64,000 nucleotides of DNA from Acidobacteriota bacterium (GTDB lineage Bacteria > Acidobacteriota > Terriglobia > 2-12-FULL-54-10): positions 124,001 to 188,000 of the forward strand of contig SHUM01000001.1 of NCBI GenBank assembly GCA_009691245.1. The letters run 5' to 3'. The stretch's first letter is position 1; every line of letters starts with the position of its first letter. The position numbers and the translations under genes were made by a program. Positions 25,425 to 34,373 of the stretch are shown here, one piece after another. The notes beneath the pieces were generated by a model that had not been told where the DNA came from, ran no database searches, and saw nothing but the letters and a program-made list of their open reading frames with translations.

Positions 25425-26267
25425 TTACCGCGCGGCGTCCTCGCGCTCGATGGCGGCGATGGTGGCGGTGATGGTGCCCACGCCGATCTGGGCGCGCAAC
25501 TGGATGGGCACGCGCTGGGCGTCCTTGCTGAACCAAACATGCATGCGCCCTTTGCCGGTGAAGAGTTTTCCGTCGAACACCGCAGGCTCCACACGCACCG
25601 CGCGCATCACGCCCAGCTCGGTCTTGATGTCTTCCTCCGCCTGAACTTCCACGCGCAAGTTGATGGTCTTCGACCCGTCATTGATGGGCACGTCAATGAA
25701 CTGCCCCACGGTCAGCGGACGCGTGCGGACGAAGTACAGCGCGGAAAGAATGTCATGGACGCAGGCCGGAGTGGGGAACTGCTCGCTGCGCACGACTGCG
25801 CCGTTGGAGCCACTCTGCAAGTTTTTCTCCTCAACGCGCGCGACGCGACGCTGCGCGTCAAAGTCGAGCTTTACGTCGCGGTGCCGTCCGCCTTCATGAA
25901 TCACCTTATGCATCCCGTTGGAGCACAGCGGTGGATTGCGGAAGCTGGACTGATACTCATCGTCGACCTTGTAGATGTTGGAGACATAACCAACGCTCTG
26001 CGCCTTGCCCACCACGCGCCAGCGACCGGGAGAACCTTGTCCGGAACGATCCTGCGATAGCACGATCTCGGCGTGTCCGGCCGGCAGCAGCCGCCAGCTC
26101 ACGTTGTAGCGTAGCTTCTCGCCGGCGGTGAACGGCAGGCGCTGGTCCTGCGCGATCACCGAGCGCCCAGCCAGCATGACTGCAAGTGTCAGCAGAGTAA
26201 TCGGCAGCGCCAGGCGAGGGCGACCCGACCGCCGGAAATATTTTGATGGAAGTATTTTTTCTGTCAT
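25425..26267 (-). CDS. DUF3108 domain protein, exported
   Basis: The product is about 280 residues. A signal peptide (L-P-I-T-L-L-T-L-A-V-M-L-A-G-R-S-V-I-A) is followed by a DUF3108 domain: F-T-A-G-E-K-L-R-Y-N-V-S-W, A-G-H-A-E-I, Y-K-V-D-D-E-Y-Q-S and the end H-V-W-F-S-K-D-A-Q-R-V-P-I-Q-L-R. The family is periplasmic and common beside envelope genes; its function is unknown. ATG 26267 is preferred over the longer open frame (to 26381) because it lies 11 nt after the upstream gene's stop and directly before the signal peptide. It is the last gene of the LPS-core operon. Confidence 0.78.
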   Translation of the reverse strand: MTEKILPSKYFRRSGRPRLALPITLLTLAVMLAGRSVIAQDQRLPFTAGEKLRYNVSWRLLPAGHAEIVLSQDRSGQGSPGRWRVVGKAQSVGYVSNIYKVDDEYQSSFRNPPLCSNGMHKVIHEGGRHRDVKLDFDAQRRVARVEEKNLQSGSNGAVVRSEQFPTPACVHDILSALYFVRTRPLTVGQFIDVPINDGSKTINLRVEVQAEEDIKTELGVMRAVRVEPAVFDGKLFTGKGRMHVWFSKDAQRVPIQLRAQIGVGTITATIAAIEREDAAR

Positions 26268-26278
26268 TGGAAATTTCT

Positions 26279-26836
26279 CTAACGGTGTTCCAGCCAGAAC
26301 AATTTGGCGATCAGAAACAGGATAATCAGGACGAACGCTGTTGCGGCGCGGTACTCGTGATTGTTCCGGTAGCGCTGCCAATCAAACGAAACGGAGGCCG
26401 TACCCGCTGGCCGCCAGGGTGTCAGGCGCGGAATCAGCAGCGGGACTTTTTCTGAATACTCCGCGTATTCCTTTCCGAACAACTCTCGCATGCGGCCCGC
26501 TTCCTTGCGCATCACCGGCACGTAAACGGCGGCGAAGAATCCCACCAGAAGCACCAGCAGCCACCACTTGCCCGCGGCCAGCGAAAATCCCAGCGCGGCG
26601 GTGGCCGAACCCAGATACAACGGATTGCGCGTATGCGCGTAAGGCCCGCTGACGGCCAGCCGCGCGTTCTTTTCAATCACTCCCGCCGCGGCGGCGCGCA
26701 ACGCCAGTCCCAGAAGCGCCACTGCGCATCCCAGCAGCAGAGTCAGCGGCTGCGGCTCGGCGGCAAACAGATATAGCGCCGCAATTACAAAGCCTGCCGG
26801 CACGCGAATTCGGGATACCCACTGCGAATAGTTCAC
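26279..26836 (-). CDS. Isoprenylcysteine carboxyl methyltransferase-like membrane protein
   Basis: A membrane protein with three to four transmembrane segments. The hallmark is V-S-G-P-Y-A-H-T-R-N-P-L-Y-L-G, followed by the C-terminal E-A-G-R-M-R-E-L-F-G-K-E-Y-A-E-Y, the ICMT/PEMT fold signature. These bind S-adenosylmethionine and methylate thiols, lipids or unknown acceptors. The frame is open up to 27055, but the upstream part is built of 15-bp direct repeats and overlaps waaC. GTG 26836, just before the first membrane helix, is my choice; the start is uncertain. It lies between waaC and the DUF3108 gene. Confidence 0.75.
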   Translation of the reverse strand: MNYSQWVSRIRVPAGFVIAALYLFAAEPQPLTLLLGCAVALLGLALRAAAAGVIEKNARLAVSGPYAHTRNPLYLGSATAALGFSLAAGKWWLLVLLVGFFAAVYVPVMRKEAGRMRELFGKEYAEYSEKVPLLIPRLTPWRPAGTASVSFDWQRYRNNHEYRAATAFVLIILFLIAKLFWLEHR

Positions 26837-26899
26837 GGCGTTGCAACTCTGAACATGAATCTCCAGTTGAATCTCTCGCTCGGCTGAACATGGATGGTG

Positions 26900-26939
26900 C
26901 ACTGGACTGGCCTGCACTGGACTGACCTGGACTGGCTGG
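26900..26939. repeat. 15-bp direct repeats
   Basis: CACTGGACTGGCCTG (26900-26914) and CACTGGACTGACCTG (26915-26929) are tandem copies differing at one base. They are followed by a shortened third unit GACTGGCTGG. They lie in the gap between waaC and the methyltransferase gene, or in its 5' extension if a longer start is used. Confidence 0.7.
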
Positions 26940-27030
26940 AAATCACGTACTCCACGATTCTGCATAATCCAGCGGACAATCTCCAACTGAAATCGGCAGC
27001 GGGCCAAAGTCATCAGGTAGGACGGGAATA

Positions 27031-28245
27031 TCACGGACGAGGTTGCACGGTGCAACTGGCATCGTCCAACTCCTGAATTGCCGCCAGCACCATCGCCGGA
27101 GTGATCGCGTCCATGGACCCATCGGGCGGCTCGCCGTGCTTATACGAAGTGCGCGCCTCCGCCACGCGCAGGCAGTGCACGCTCATGCCGTAAGGGCCGT
27201 TGCGCGCCGGATCAGTAGGGCCATAAAGTCCCACCGTGGGTACTCCGAGCGCGGCGGCCAGATGCAGCGGCCCGGTATCGGGGCCGATCATCAGCCGGGC
27301 GCGGCGCAGCAGCGCGATCAGCGCGGGAATCTCACCGCGAAAAATAATGGGCCGCGCAGTTGCGCAGGCAGCCTGCACTTGTTCGGATAACTCTCGCTCG
27401 CCCGGCCCGCAGTTCAGCACGGTGGGGATGTCCCGTTGAGAAATGAGCGCATCGCACACCGCGGCAAACGATGCGGCGGACCACTGCTTGCTGCGCCAGC
27501 CCGCTCCGGGATTCATCACCGCGAATCCGGAGGTGGAAATCTCCGGCGGCAGGAGGTCCGTGTCCCCGAGCGGCAACGGGAATACCACGCGGCGCGGCGG
27601 CGCGTCGAAGGCGTTGCTTTCTGGTCGTCCGGGCTGAACCGCTTGAGTGCGATGGCTGGAAGCGATGACGGCTTCGGCCAGATCGAGATTGGCGTCCACG
27701 ATGTGGCGGGCACCGCTCTCCACATCGCGTGTGTAGAAGAAGCTCGCGGCCTGCTCGCGCAACCACGGCTGCGCGAAGCCCCCGTTGCGGGCGAAGCCAA
27801 AGACACGCGCCGCGCCGCTTAGTTTGCAGGCCAGCGCGGACTTGATCGCGCCTTGCAGATCCACGGCCATGTCGTAGCGCGCGTTTCGCAATTGTTTGAC
27901 GAGCGCGCAGAGTGTGCTCCAGGAATCCATGGAAGAAAAATTCCTGCGCAGGGCGAAGGTGTCGAGCGAGATGACGTGGTCCAAGGGAGCCGCGACCGGG
28001 AGGGAGCGGTCGTTTGATTCAGGCTGCGGTGCTCGTGTGGAAACCGCTCCCTCCCCGTCCACGGCAGGCCGGGATGTTCCATCGCGGCCCGATTCGAGCA
28101 GCGCGCGCCAGCGCGTCTCGACGAGCCAGTCGAGGCGCGCGTGCGGATACGCCAGGCGCAACGCTGCTGCGGCGGGCAGCGCGTGGATGATGTCTCCCAT
28201 CGCGCCGAAGCGCACCAGCAGAATTCGCAGTGGCAGCTTACTCAC
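27031..28245 (-). CDS. waaC: Lipopolysaccharide heptosyltransferase I (carries a repeat insertion)
   Basis: The product is about 404 residues, a GT-B fold family 9 glycosyltransferase that adds the first heptose to Kdo in the LPS inner core. It has the N-terminal L-L-V-R-F-G-A-M-G-D-I-I-H-A-L-P and, near the C-terminus, I-G-P-D-T-G-P-L-H-L-A-A-A-L-G-V-P-T-V-G-L-Y-G-P in two stretches, the ADP-heptose site. About 30 residues (G-R-D-G-T-S-R-P-A-V... to ...S-L-P-V-A-A-P) interrupt the N-terminal domain. They are encoded by a dispersed palindrome at 27987-28065. GTG 28245 is taken as start because conserved sequence begins there. It follows gmhB. Confidence 0.88.
   Translation of the reverse strand: MSKLPLRILLVRFGAMGDIIHALPAAAALRLAYPHARLDWLVETRWRALLESGRDGTSRPAVDGEGAVSTRAPQPESNDRSLPVAAPLDHVISLDTFALRRNFSSMDSWSTLCALVKQLRNARYDMAVDLQGAIKSALACKLSGAARVFGFARNGGFAQPWLREQAASFFYTRDVESGARHIVDANLDLAEAVIASSHRTQAVQPGRPESNAFDAPPRRVVFPLPLGDTDLLPPEISTSGFAVMNPGAGWRSKQWSAASFAAVCDALISQRDIPTVLNCGPGERELSEQVQAACATARPIIFRGEIPALIALLRRARLMIGPDTGPLHLAAALGVPTVGLYGPTDPARNGPYGMSVHCLRVAEARTSYKHGEPPDGSMDAITPAMVLAAIQELDDASCTVQPRP
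27987..28065. repeat. Dispersed palindrome inside waaC
   Basis: The left arm GAGCCGCGACCGGGAGGGAG (27987-28006, continuing CGGT) and the imperfect right arm starting ACCGCTCCCTCCC (28043-28065) form the same palindrome as the intergenic copies. It lies in frame within the heptosyltransferase reading frame and adds about 30 codons without a stop. Confidence 0.82.
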
Positions 28246-28277
28246 ATGCGCGGAGGTTTCGTTTATAGAGGCGTCGT

Positions 28278-28892
28278 TTATAAGTGTGCGAGAATCCACG
28301 CGACGGCCTCCTCGGCGTTGCCCGCCACGTGATGCGGTTGGCGGACATTTGGATAGGCGGCCAATTCCTCTCCGCCCGCGCCGGTCAGCACCAGCACGCT
28401 GGAAGCGCCCACGCGATGCGCTGCTTCGATATCCACGAAGCGGTCGCCCACCACGAACGATTGATTGAGTTGAATGCCAAACTCCGCTGCGGCTTGCTCC
28501 AGCATCCCCGGCGCGGGCTTGCGGCAATGGCACGTCATCATGAATTTTTCGACCGGGCCTTCCGGATGATGCGGGCAGTAATAGATGCGGTCGATGCGCG
28601 CGCCAGCATCCTCAATATGCCGGACGAGCTGTGCGTTGGCGGTGTGGACGTGCTGCTCGGGGAAGAAGCCGCGCGCCACGCCGGACTGGTTGGTGATGAC
28701 GATGGCTAGGAGCCCCGCATCGTTCACCTGCTTCACGGCGCGGCTGGCGAATGGATACATTTCGAAATGGTTGAGGCGAATCATATGTCCGACCTCGACG
28801 TTCAGCGTGCCGTCGCGGTCAAAGAACACGGCGCGCCGCACGCGCGTGCTGGTGGCGGCAGTCGTCTTTGGATTGTCGTTGCTGCTGCTCAT
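28278..28892 (-). CDS. gmhB: D-glycero-D-manno-heptose 1,7-bisphosphate 7-phosphatase
   Basis: The product is about 204 residues, a HAD-family phosphatase. The nucleophile motif is V-F-F-D-R-D-G-T-L-N, motif II is V-I-T-N-Q-S-G-V-A-R-G, and motif IV is V-V-G-D-R-F-V-D-I-E-A-A. The zinc site C-P-H-H-P-E-G ... C-H-C-R-K-P is typical of GmhB. It removes the 7-phosphate in ADP-heptose synthesis, matching the two heptosyltransferases beside it. ATG 28892 is preferred to a TTG at 28904. It lies between waaF and waaC. Confidence 0.93.
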   Translation of the reverse strand: MSSSNDNPKTTAATSTRVRRAVFFDRDGTLNVEVGHMIRLNHFEMYPFASRAVKQVNDAGLLAIVITNQSGVARGFFPEQHVHTANAQLVRHIEDAGARIDRIYYCPHHPEGPVEKFMMTCHCRKPAPGMLEQAAAEFGIQLNQSFVVGDRFVDIEAAHRVGASSVLVLTGAGGEELAAYPNVRQPHHVAGNAEEAVAWILAHL

Positions 28893-28963
28893 CGCGGCTG
28901 TCAAATCCTTAGGGCCAAATCCTTACGGAAAGTCCCGTCCTCAAACTCAATTGTGCCACCAGT

Positions 28964-30058
28964 CTATCGTTGCAATACGCCGCGAATCCGCTCCAGCACC
29001 GCGTCAGGCGTGATGGAGGTCATGCAGCGATGGTCGATGGGGCAGTGGCGGAGTTTGCAGGGGCGGCAATGCGCGACGCCGACGACCATCTCGACGCGGG
29101 GCCCAAGCGGCGCGGTCTCCTGCTCATTGGTGGGCCCAAAGATGGCGATGGTGGGCACGCCCAGCGCGGCGGCGACGTGCATGGTTCCGGTGTCGTTGGT
29201 GAGGTACGCGTCGCAGCCGGAGACCAGTTCCATGAATTCGGTCAGCGATGTTTTGCCTGCCAGCGAGATCACCGGAGCCATTGATGACGATACGACTTCA
29301 TCGGCGAGCGGCGCTTCCTGGGATGATCCAAATAGAACGCATTGCGCGCCAAGATCCTCGTGCAGCGATCGCGCCAGCGTGGCGAAGCGCTCGGCGGGCC
29401 AGCGTTTGGCGGTGCCGAACGACGCGCCGGGGCTGATACCGATCAGCGGGACATCCGACGAAAGGGTGGAAGGATTCACGCCCAGCTCGCCCAGTTTTCC
29501 CAGCAACCGCGCGCGGCCCGACGCGACGAATGAAGCGGGACGCAAGGCGATCTCCTTCGCTTCGGCGTATTCGGCAATGAGCTGAAGCCGCTTCAGCAGT
29601 TCGAGGTAGTAGTGAGCTTCATGCGCCGGCGTCTCACCGCGAGTGGGCGGCTCGACCGGGTGAGTGAGCAGCAAGCGACGCGCGTCGCGGGCGTATCCTG
29701 CCCGCAGGGGGATGCGTCCCAGCCAAGCGACCAGCGTCGCGTCAAAGGCATTTTGGAACAGCAGAGCCAGGTCAAACTGTTCTCGACGCAACAGCTTTGC
29801 GATGGCCAGACGCCCGCGAACGCCGCGATGGGTGGATTGCGTGTCGTAGTCGATTAACCGGAAGCGCAACTCGTCCAGCGGATATACATCCCGCACCCAG
29901 GGCCGGGCGAGCAAAGTGATGCGAGCTTCGGGCAGGGCTGCGCGCAAGGCGCGCAGTGCGGGAAGGGACATCACCGCGTCACCGACCCAGTTCGGCACGC
30001 GCACCATGATGCTGCTTCGCGCGAGGTCGCCGGGCCGCAGTGTCTTTCCGAGTGCCAT
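28964..30058 (-). CDS. waaF: ADP-heptose:LPS heptosyltransferase II
   Basis: The product is 364 residues, glycosyltransferase family 9. The N-terminus shows V-R-V-P-N-W-V-G-D-A-V-M-S-L-P-A-L-R-A-L. The acceptor region has I-G-I-S-P-G-A-S-F-G-T-A-K-R-W-P. The donor region has L-T-N-D-T-G-T-M-H-V-A-A-A-L-G-V-P and F-G-P-T-N-E. These are WaaF (not WaaC) features, notably G-A-x-F-G-x-A-K-R-W. It adds the second heptose of the LPS core at the inner face of the inner membrane. It starts 4 nt after lpxK ends. Confidence 0.94.
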   Translation of the reverse strand: MALGKTLRPGDLARSSIMVRVPNWVGDAVMSLPALRALRAALPEARITLLARPWVRDVYPLDELRFRLIDYDTQSTHRGVRGRLAIAKLLRREQFDLALLFQNAFDATLVAWLGRIPLRAGYARDARRLLLTHPVEPPTRGETPAHEAHYYLELLKRLQLIAEYAEAKEIALRPASFVASGRARLLGKLGELGVNPSTLSSDVPLIGISPGASFGTAKRWPAERFATLARSLHEDLGAQCVLFGSSQEAPLADEVVSSSMAPVISLAGKTSLTEFMELVSGCDAYLTNDTGTMHVAAALGVPTIAIFGPTNEQETAPLGPRVEMVVGVAHCRPCKLRHCPIDHRCMTSITPDAVLERIRGVLQR

Positions 30059-30062
30059 GCAG

Positions 30063-31169
30063 TTAGTGTCGCCCGGAACCGCCGGCTAGCGGGCCAATAT
30101 TTTGCGCCAGCAGGTTCACCAACATCTCTTCTTCAGGGATGGCTAGCGCAATCTCCGCCCAATAGGCCGGGACAATAAAGTTATCGGCAAAGCGTGCCGG
30201 GTGCGGCAGATTCACTACATCCTTCTCCGTGGTAATCAGGTAGTCGGCCGAGTGCGAGCGCAGCAGGTCATTGATCTGGTCCACGTCCTGATCGTTGTAG
30301 TGATGATGATCGGGGAATACGCGGGTGGCCGCGAGAGTTATGCCCGCGGCGCGCAGGAGAGCGAAGAAACTCTCCGGGTTGCCCACGCCGCACACCGCTA
30401 CGGCCTGCCTGCCGGCGAATGAATCAACCGGCGTGAGCGGCGTTTCCAGGCTGTTGCGAAATCCGGCCAGGCGGGTTTCCGAGCGAAAAATGGCGGCATC
30501 GCCGCGGAGCGCGCGTAGCTGGAATTCCAGGGAGTCAAGCGTCGTGTCTCCCACCTGTTCACAGCGCGTCAGCAGCAGAATGTGTGCGCGGCGGAGCGCG
30601 GACACAGGCTCGCGAAGGGCGCGTGGCAGGCCGTCGCGCGCGCCCCACGGATTGGTTGCGTCGATCAGGACGAGGTCGCAGACGCGCGCCAGCGGGAGAT
30701 GCTGGAAGCCGTCATCAAGCAAGTGGACATCGACGCGTGACTGCTTCTCCAGCAAGCTGCCTGCCGCATAGCGCTGCACCGCGATTCCAACCGCCGCGTG
30801 AGGCAGATGGCGGAGGTATAACTGAACTTCATCTCCATCGTGCGAACTGGAAGGACTCGTAACAGAGCTTGCGCGCTGGCTGCCCGGCGGATAGGTGCGT
30901 ACACCCTTGGATTGGCGACGATACCCGCGTGTAAGAATGGCGACACGGTAGCCGCGCTCATGCAGTTTTTCCGCCAGCCAGATGGTGAACGGCGTTTTGC
31001 CTGTGCCGCCGAAGGTAATGTTCCCGACGCTGATCACCGGCGCGCGCAGGCGCTGCTGCCGCCGCAGTCCGCTACGGTAGGCCCAGGCGCGAACCGATGC
31101 CGCCAAAAACCATAGGGCACTGACCATGCGCCAGAAAACACTCTCGTTTTGTGTTGCAGCGTCAGTCAT
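30063..31169 (-). CDS. lpxK: Tetraacyldisaccharide 4'-kinase
   Basis: The product is 368 residues. The P-loop is S-V-G-N-I-T-F-G-G-T-G-K-T-P, and the family block L-L-D-D-G-F-Q-H-L-P-L-A-R follows; both are diagnostic for LpxK. It phosphorylates the lipid A precursor at the 4' position on the cytoplasmic face of the inner membrane. The start overlaps the waaA stop (ATGA), so the two are translationally coupled. Its presence means the organism makes a true hexosamine-based lipid A. Confidence 0.95.
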   Translation of the reverse strand: MTDAATQNESVFWRMVSALWFLAASVRAWAYRSGLRRQQRLRAPVISVGNITFGGTGKTPFTIWLAEKLHERGYRVAILTRGYRRQSKGVRTYPPGSQRASSVTSPSSSHDGDEVQLYLRHLPHAAVGIAVQRYAAGSLLEKQSRVDVHLLDDGFQHLPLARVCDLVLIDATNPWGARDGLPRALREPVSALRRAHILLLTRCEQVGDTTLDSLEFQLRALRGDAAIFRSETRLAGFRNSLETPLTPVDSFAGRQAVAVCGVGNPESFFALLRAAGITLAATRVFPDHHHYNDQDVDQINDLLRSHSADYLITTEKDVVNLPHPARFADNFIVPAYWAEIALAIPEEEMLVNLLAQNIGPLAGGSGRH

Positions 31170-32527
31170 TTGGCCTTCGAGTGGGTTTTCCCCAATAGCG
31201 AAACAATATCTTCCAGCACACTAGAATAACTTTCCTGGCTCCGTTCAAGCACCTGTCGTGCGAGGTTGCCGATTAGCTCCGCTGCAATGGGTGAGGCCAG
31301 CAAGTAGCGGATTACAGGGGCTAGTGATCCGGCATCGCGTATCTGGATGATGCCGCCGACGGCAACCTCCGTTGCCAGCGGAATTTGAAGTTGGGTCGCG
31401 TCACGGAGAAAGCGATCCGCGATCTCGCTGAAGTTTTCCATCGACGGTCCAATGACGATGGGCTTGCCAAACATGGCCGGCTCAAGAATGTTGTGGCCGC
31501 CGGCGTTTACTAACGTCCCGCCAACAAAGGCGACCGTGGCAAGCTGATAGACGGACGCCAGCTCGCCGATGGTATCGAGCAATAGTGCGCCGGTCATCTG
31601 GATAGACTGATCGGCCTGCCACGCACTTCGGCGAGTAACGGGTATCCTCGCGTTCGCCAGCAGGGCGGCCACTTCGCCGAATCGTTCAGGATGGCGTGGC
31701 GCAAGTATCAGCCACAAATCAGGGAACTCCTGACGCAAAACGCGATAGGCATCGATGAGCAGTAGTTCCTCACCGGGCATCGTGCTACCCGCAACCAGGA
31801 CTTTCGTTTCAGGCGAACCCAACAACTGTGCTGCTGCTTTCCGTACAAACTCTCCTGACTGGGTCCGTCCGCGATGAATACGGAACTTTAGGTTTTCGGC
31901 CGTTGTCAGCTTCTCCAGGGAAACCACTAATGCCAGAAATCGCTCGGCATCGGCCTGACCGGATGCGTATACGTGATCCACATTGTCGAGCACGTTGCGC
32001 CAGAACCAGAGCGTCGAGCGGTAGCGCGGCCAGGAGCGGTCCGAGATGCGGCCATTGACGATCCGCAGCGGCAGGCAGGCGCGGCGTGCCTGCCTGAAAA
32101 GGTTTGGCCACAACTCCGTTTCCACGATGAGCAGCGCGTCTGCTTGGATGTACTTCAGGAAGCGCCGGCAGACCCAGGCAAAGTCGAGCGGAGGAAACAA
32201 CACCACATCACGTGGGCCAGCGGCGCGCAACGCTTCCTGTTGGCCGGTCTTGGTGGATGTGGTGAAGATGACTTCCAGGTTAGACAGGTTAGGCAGGTCT
32301 GCCACGCGCTCGCGCAATTCGGCCGCCAGCCCGGTGGCCACCTTCACCTCACCCAACGATACTGCATGGAGCCAGAGGCGCGGACCGGTTTTGGGGCGGG
32401 GCGGTTTCGGGAAGAATCCCAGCCGCTGGCCGATCCCCGGCATGCGACCGGCGAGTACGCGAACGAGCATCCACACAGCGAACAACGGACTCGCCAGCAG
32501 CAGGATCAATTGATAGATGAAGTACAT
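31166..32527 (-). CDS. waaA: 3-deoxy-D-manno-octulosonic acid (Kdo) transferase
   Basis: The product is 453 residues. An N-terminal membrane anchor (M-Y-F-I-Y-Q-L-I-L-L-L-A-S-P) is followed by the WaaA pattern L-W-L-H-A-V-S-L-G-E-V-K-V-A, then I-V-E-T-E-L-W-P-N-L, V-N-G-R-I-S-D-R-S-W and V-G-G-T-L-V-N-A-G-G-H-N-I-L-E-P-A in the nucleotide-sugar site. It transfers Kdo to lipid IVA. It is the first gene of the waaA-lpxK-waaF-gmhB-waaC operon. Confidence 0.95.
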   Translation of the reverse strand: MYFIYQLILLLASPLFAVWMLVRVLAGRMPGIGQRLGFFPKPPRPKTGPRLWLHAVSLGEVKVATGLAAELRERVADLPNLSNLEVIFTTSTKTGQQEALRAAGPRDVVLFPPLDFAWVCRRFLKYIQADALLIVETELWPNLFRQARRACLPLRIVNGRISDRSWPRYRSTLWFWRNVLDNVDHVYASGQADAERFLALVVSLEKLTTAENLKFRIHRGRTQSGEFVRKAAAQLLGSPETKVLVAGSTMPGEELLLIDAYRVLRQEFPDLWLILAPRHPERFGEVAALLANARIPVTRRSAWQADQSIQMTGALLLDTIGELASVYQLATVAFVGGTLVNAGGHNILEPAMFGKPIVIGPSMENFSEIADRFLRDATQLQIPLATEVAVGGIIQIRDAGSLAPVIRYLLASPIAAELIGNLARQVLERSQESYSSVLEDIVSLLGKTHSKAK

Positions 32528-32835
32528 GCCTTGTCTGCGCCGGAATCAGTCAGCCGTCCAACAAAGGATCGCGGCGGATCGCGGCGTGGAACGATCTCCC
32601 TTAATTTTCCCCTCAATGTCTACAGATTGGTACTTCATCACATCAACGCTATTGCAGGCAATTTCTTTCTTGGGGGAAGGGGGAGGGAAAGTTGGGGTCG
32701 TTGTACGGAAGATGTCCTCAGCGATGCGAATCGAACCGCGACCGGAAGGGAGGGTCGCCTCCGACGGCAATTTACAATCGTCGGAGATGACCACTCCCTT
32801 CCGGTCGCGGCTCGGTTAAGAAAAAAAGAAATCGA
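32528..32835. other. Intergenic region upstream of waaA
   Basis: About 300 bp with no gene. It must hold the waaA operon promoter, though no clear -35/-10 pair stands out. Its left half holds the dispersed palindrome at 32731-32817. Confidence 0.5.
32731..32817. repeat. Dispersed palindrome (GAGCCGCGACCGG family)
   Basis: The arms contain CGCGACCGGAAGGGAG on the left and its complement ending GGTCGCGGCTCGGTT on the right. An inner stem, TCCGACG with CGTCGGA, also pairs. It sits 19 bp after the convergent small gene ends. Confidence 0.8.
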
Positions 32836-33138
32836 CTAGCGCTTGCGTTCCTGCTTGTCGTTCTTCTGTTTGGCGATATTGTGGCTGGCCTGGTTCTGTT
32901 CGCGCTGAATCTTGGCGCGCTCCGCCGCGGTAACCTTGCCATCGGCCTTGGCCTTGAGCTTGTCGGCCTCGCGGCGAGTGAGGTCGTCATCCTTGATTCC
33001 CTCTTTGATGCGGTCTTTCTGGTTCTCCTGTCGTTCCCGGGCCACTGGCGTCTTGGTCTGCGCCTGTGCCGTGATGGGTGTAACCGCGGGCATGACGGCC
33101 AGCAGAGCGGCAGCCATGCAAAATGTGATTCGCTTCAT
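32836..33138 (-). CDS. Small secreted charged protein of unknown function
   Basis: The product is 100 residues. A clear signal peptide (M-K-R-I-T-F-C-M-A-A-A-L-L-A-V-M-P ending A-Q-A-Q) is followed by about 70 residues made almost entirely of Lys, Arg, Asp, Glu, Gln and Ala, predicted helical (L-T-R-R-E-A-D-K-L-K-A-K-A-D-G-K). GAGGACGAGGAAC precedes the ATG. The residue pattern suggests a soluble helical periplasmic protein. I do not recognise a named family. Confidence 0.72.
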   Translation of the reverse strand: MKRITFCMAAALLAVMPAVTPITAQAQTKTPVARERQENQKDRIKEGIKDDDLTRREADKLKAKADGKVTAAERAKIQREQNQASHNIAKQKNDKQERKR

Positions 33139-33501
33139 GTTCCTCGTCCTCCATTTTCCTCGGCCAGCGGGCAGCGGCGTTAATTCCGCAAACCGGGCCG
33201 TGGTTATTCCCGGACCGGGCGGAGATACTGGCCGCCCTCAGCCGGGTGATCGTGAATAAGATACGCCGGATTGAACCCGTCCGTAGCAGGGAAAGTTTCG
33301 GAGAAAAGACCGGGTTCATTTGGTGGACCCATCGGGAGCCCAGGGGAGTTGTGCTTGAAAATGTCGCTGTGAGTGCGCCTGGAGTGCGCCGTGGCAGCGC
33401 CGTCCCTGCGATGTGTATAATTGGAGTACCCTTCGCAGAAGGAGCAGAAAAATTGCAGCGCGGCGGAGATGAGCAGCCGCGGATCAATTAGGGAGGATTG
33501 C
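33139..33501. other. Intergenic region between divergent genes
   Basis: About 360 bp separating the small secreted protein gene and the dienelactone hydrolase gene. Open frames here are short and lack ribosome sites. It should hold both promoters; no strong box pair is obvious. Confidence 0.45.
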
Positions 33502-34308
33502 ATGAAATCATTTGTCGCAGGAATGGTATTGCTGCTGGCCACGTGGGTGTTTGTCCCCGTTGCCGGGGCGCAACAGTGGGCGCGGGACAGCGTGGAGAAA
33601 TCGCCGCGGCACCGCGAGTGGGTGCAGGTGAAATACGGCAATCGCACGGTGGACACTTTTGTCGTCTATCCGGAGCGCAAGGACAAGGCGCCAGTAATCG
33701 TGATGATTCACACTATCGCGGGATTCATCGACTGGATCGAGAGCGCAGCGGACCAGCTCGCGGCGGAAGGCTACATCGTGGTGGCTCCCGACCTGCTTTC
33801 TCAGATGAGTCCCACTGGCGGGCGCAGCAACACGTACCCGGAGGGCGGCGCGCGCGAGGGCATGGGCAAGTTGTCGAAGGACCAGGTAACCGCGGACCTG
33901 AACGCCGTGGCCGACTACGGACTGAAGCTGCCCGCCTCGAACGGCAAACTGATGGTGACGGGCTTCTGCTCGGGCGGCAATGAGACGTTCCGCTTCGCCA
34001 CGAATCGCCCCGATCTGCAGGCCGCGTTTGTGTTCTACGGGACGCAGCCCGACAAGGAAGCAATCGCCCGCATCAAGGCTCCCATTTACGCGTTTTATGG
34101 TGGCGCGGATGCGCGCGTGAACGCCACCATCCCGTCGACGATTGAGAATATGAAAGAGGCTGGCAAGGTCTACGAGCCGATGACCTATGACGGCGCAGGG
34201 CACGGCTTCATGCAAGGCGGCGAAGACCCGGCCGGCACCGATCCCAACAAGAAAGCTCGCCTGGATGCCTGGGCGCGCTGGAGGACATTGCTGAAGAAAC
34301 ACCAGTAG
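33502..34308 (+). CDS. Exported dienelactone hydrolase-family protein
   Basis: The product is 268 residues. A signal peptide (A-G-M-V-L-L-L-A-T-W-V-F-V-P-V-A-G-A-Q) is followed by an alpha/beta hydrolase of the dienelactone hydrolase family. The nucleophile is Cys156 in G-F-C-S-G-G, the acid Asp203 in Y-G-G-A-D-A-R-V, and the base His234 in G-A-G-H-G-F. A Cys nucleophile is characteristic of this family. The substrate is unknown; the signal peptide implies a periplasmic one. GGGAGG ahead of ATG 33502 decides the start. A strong terminator follows. Confidence 0.9.
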   Translation: MKSFVAGMVLLLATWVFVPVAGAQQWARDSVEKSPRHREWVQVKYGNRTVDTFVVYPERKDKAPVIVMIHTIAGFIDWIESAADQLAAEGYIVVAPDLLSQMSPTGGRSNTYPEGGAREGMGKLSKDQVTADLNAVADYGLKLPASNGKLMVTGFCSGGNETFRFATNRPDLQAAFVFYGTQPDKEAIARIKAPIYAFYGGADARVNATIPSTIENMKEAGKVYEPMTYDGAGHGFMQGGEDPAGTDPNKKARLDAWARWRTLLKKHQ

Positions 34309-34341
34309 TCTTCCGACTTAACTAATTGACAATATTACCTG

Positions 34342-34373
34342 GGACAGAGCCGATTCTGGCTCTGTCCTTTTTT
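34342..34373 (+). terminator. Intrinsic terminator after the dienelactone hydrolase gene
   Basis: Stem GGACAGAGCC/GGCTCTGTCC with loop GATTCT, followed by T6. Its design is strikingly like the terminator at 37907, with changed but still paired bases. Confidence 0.93.
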
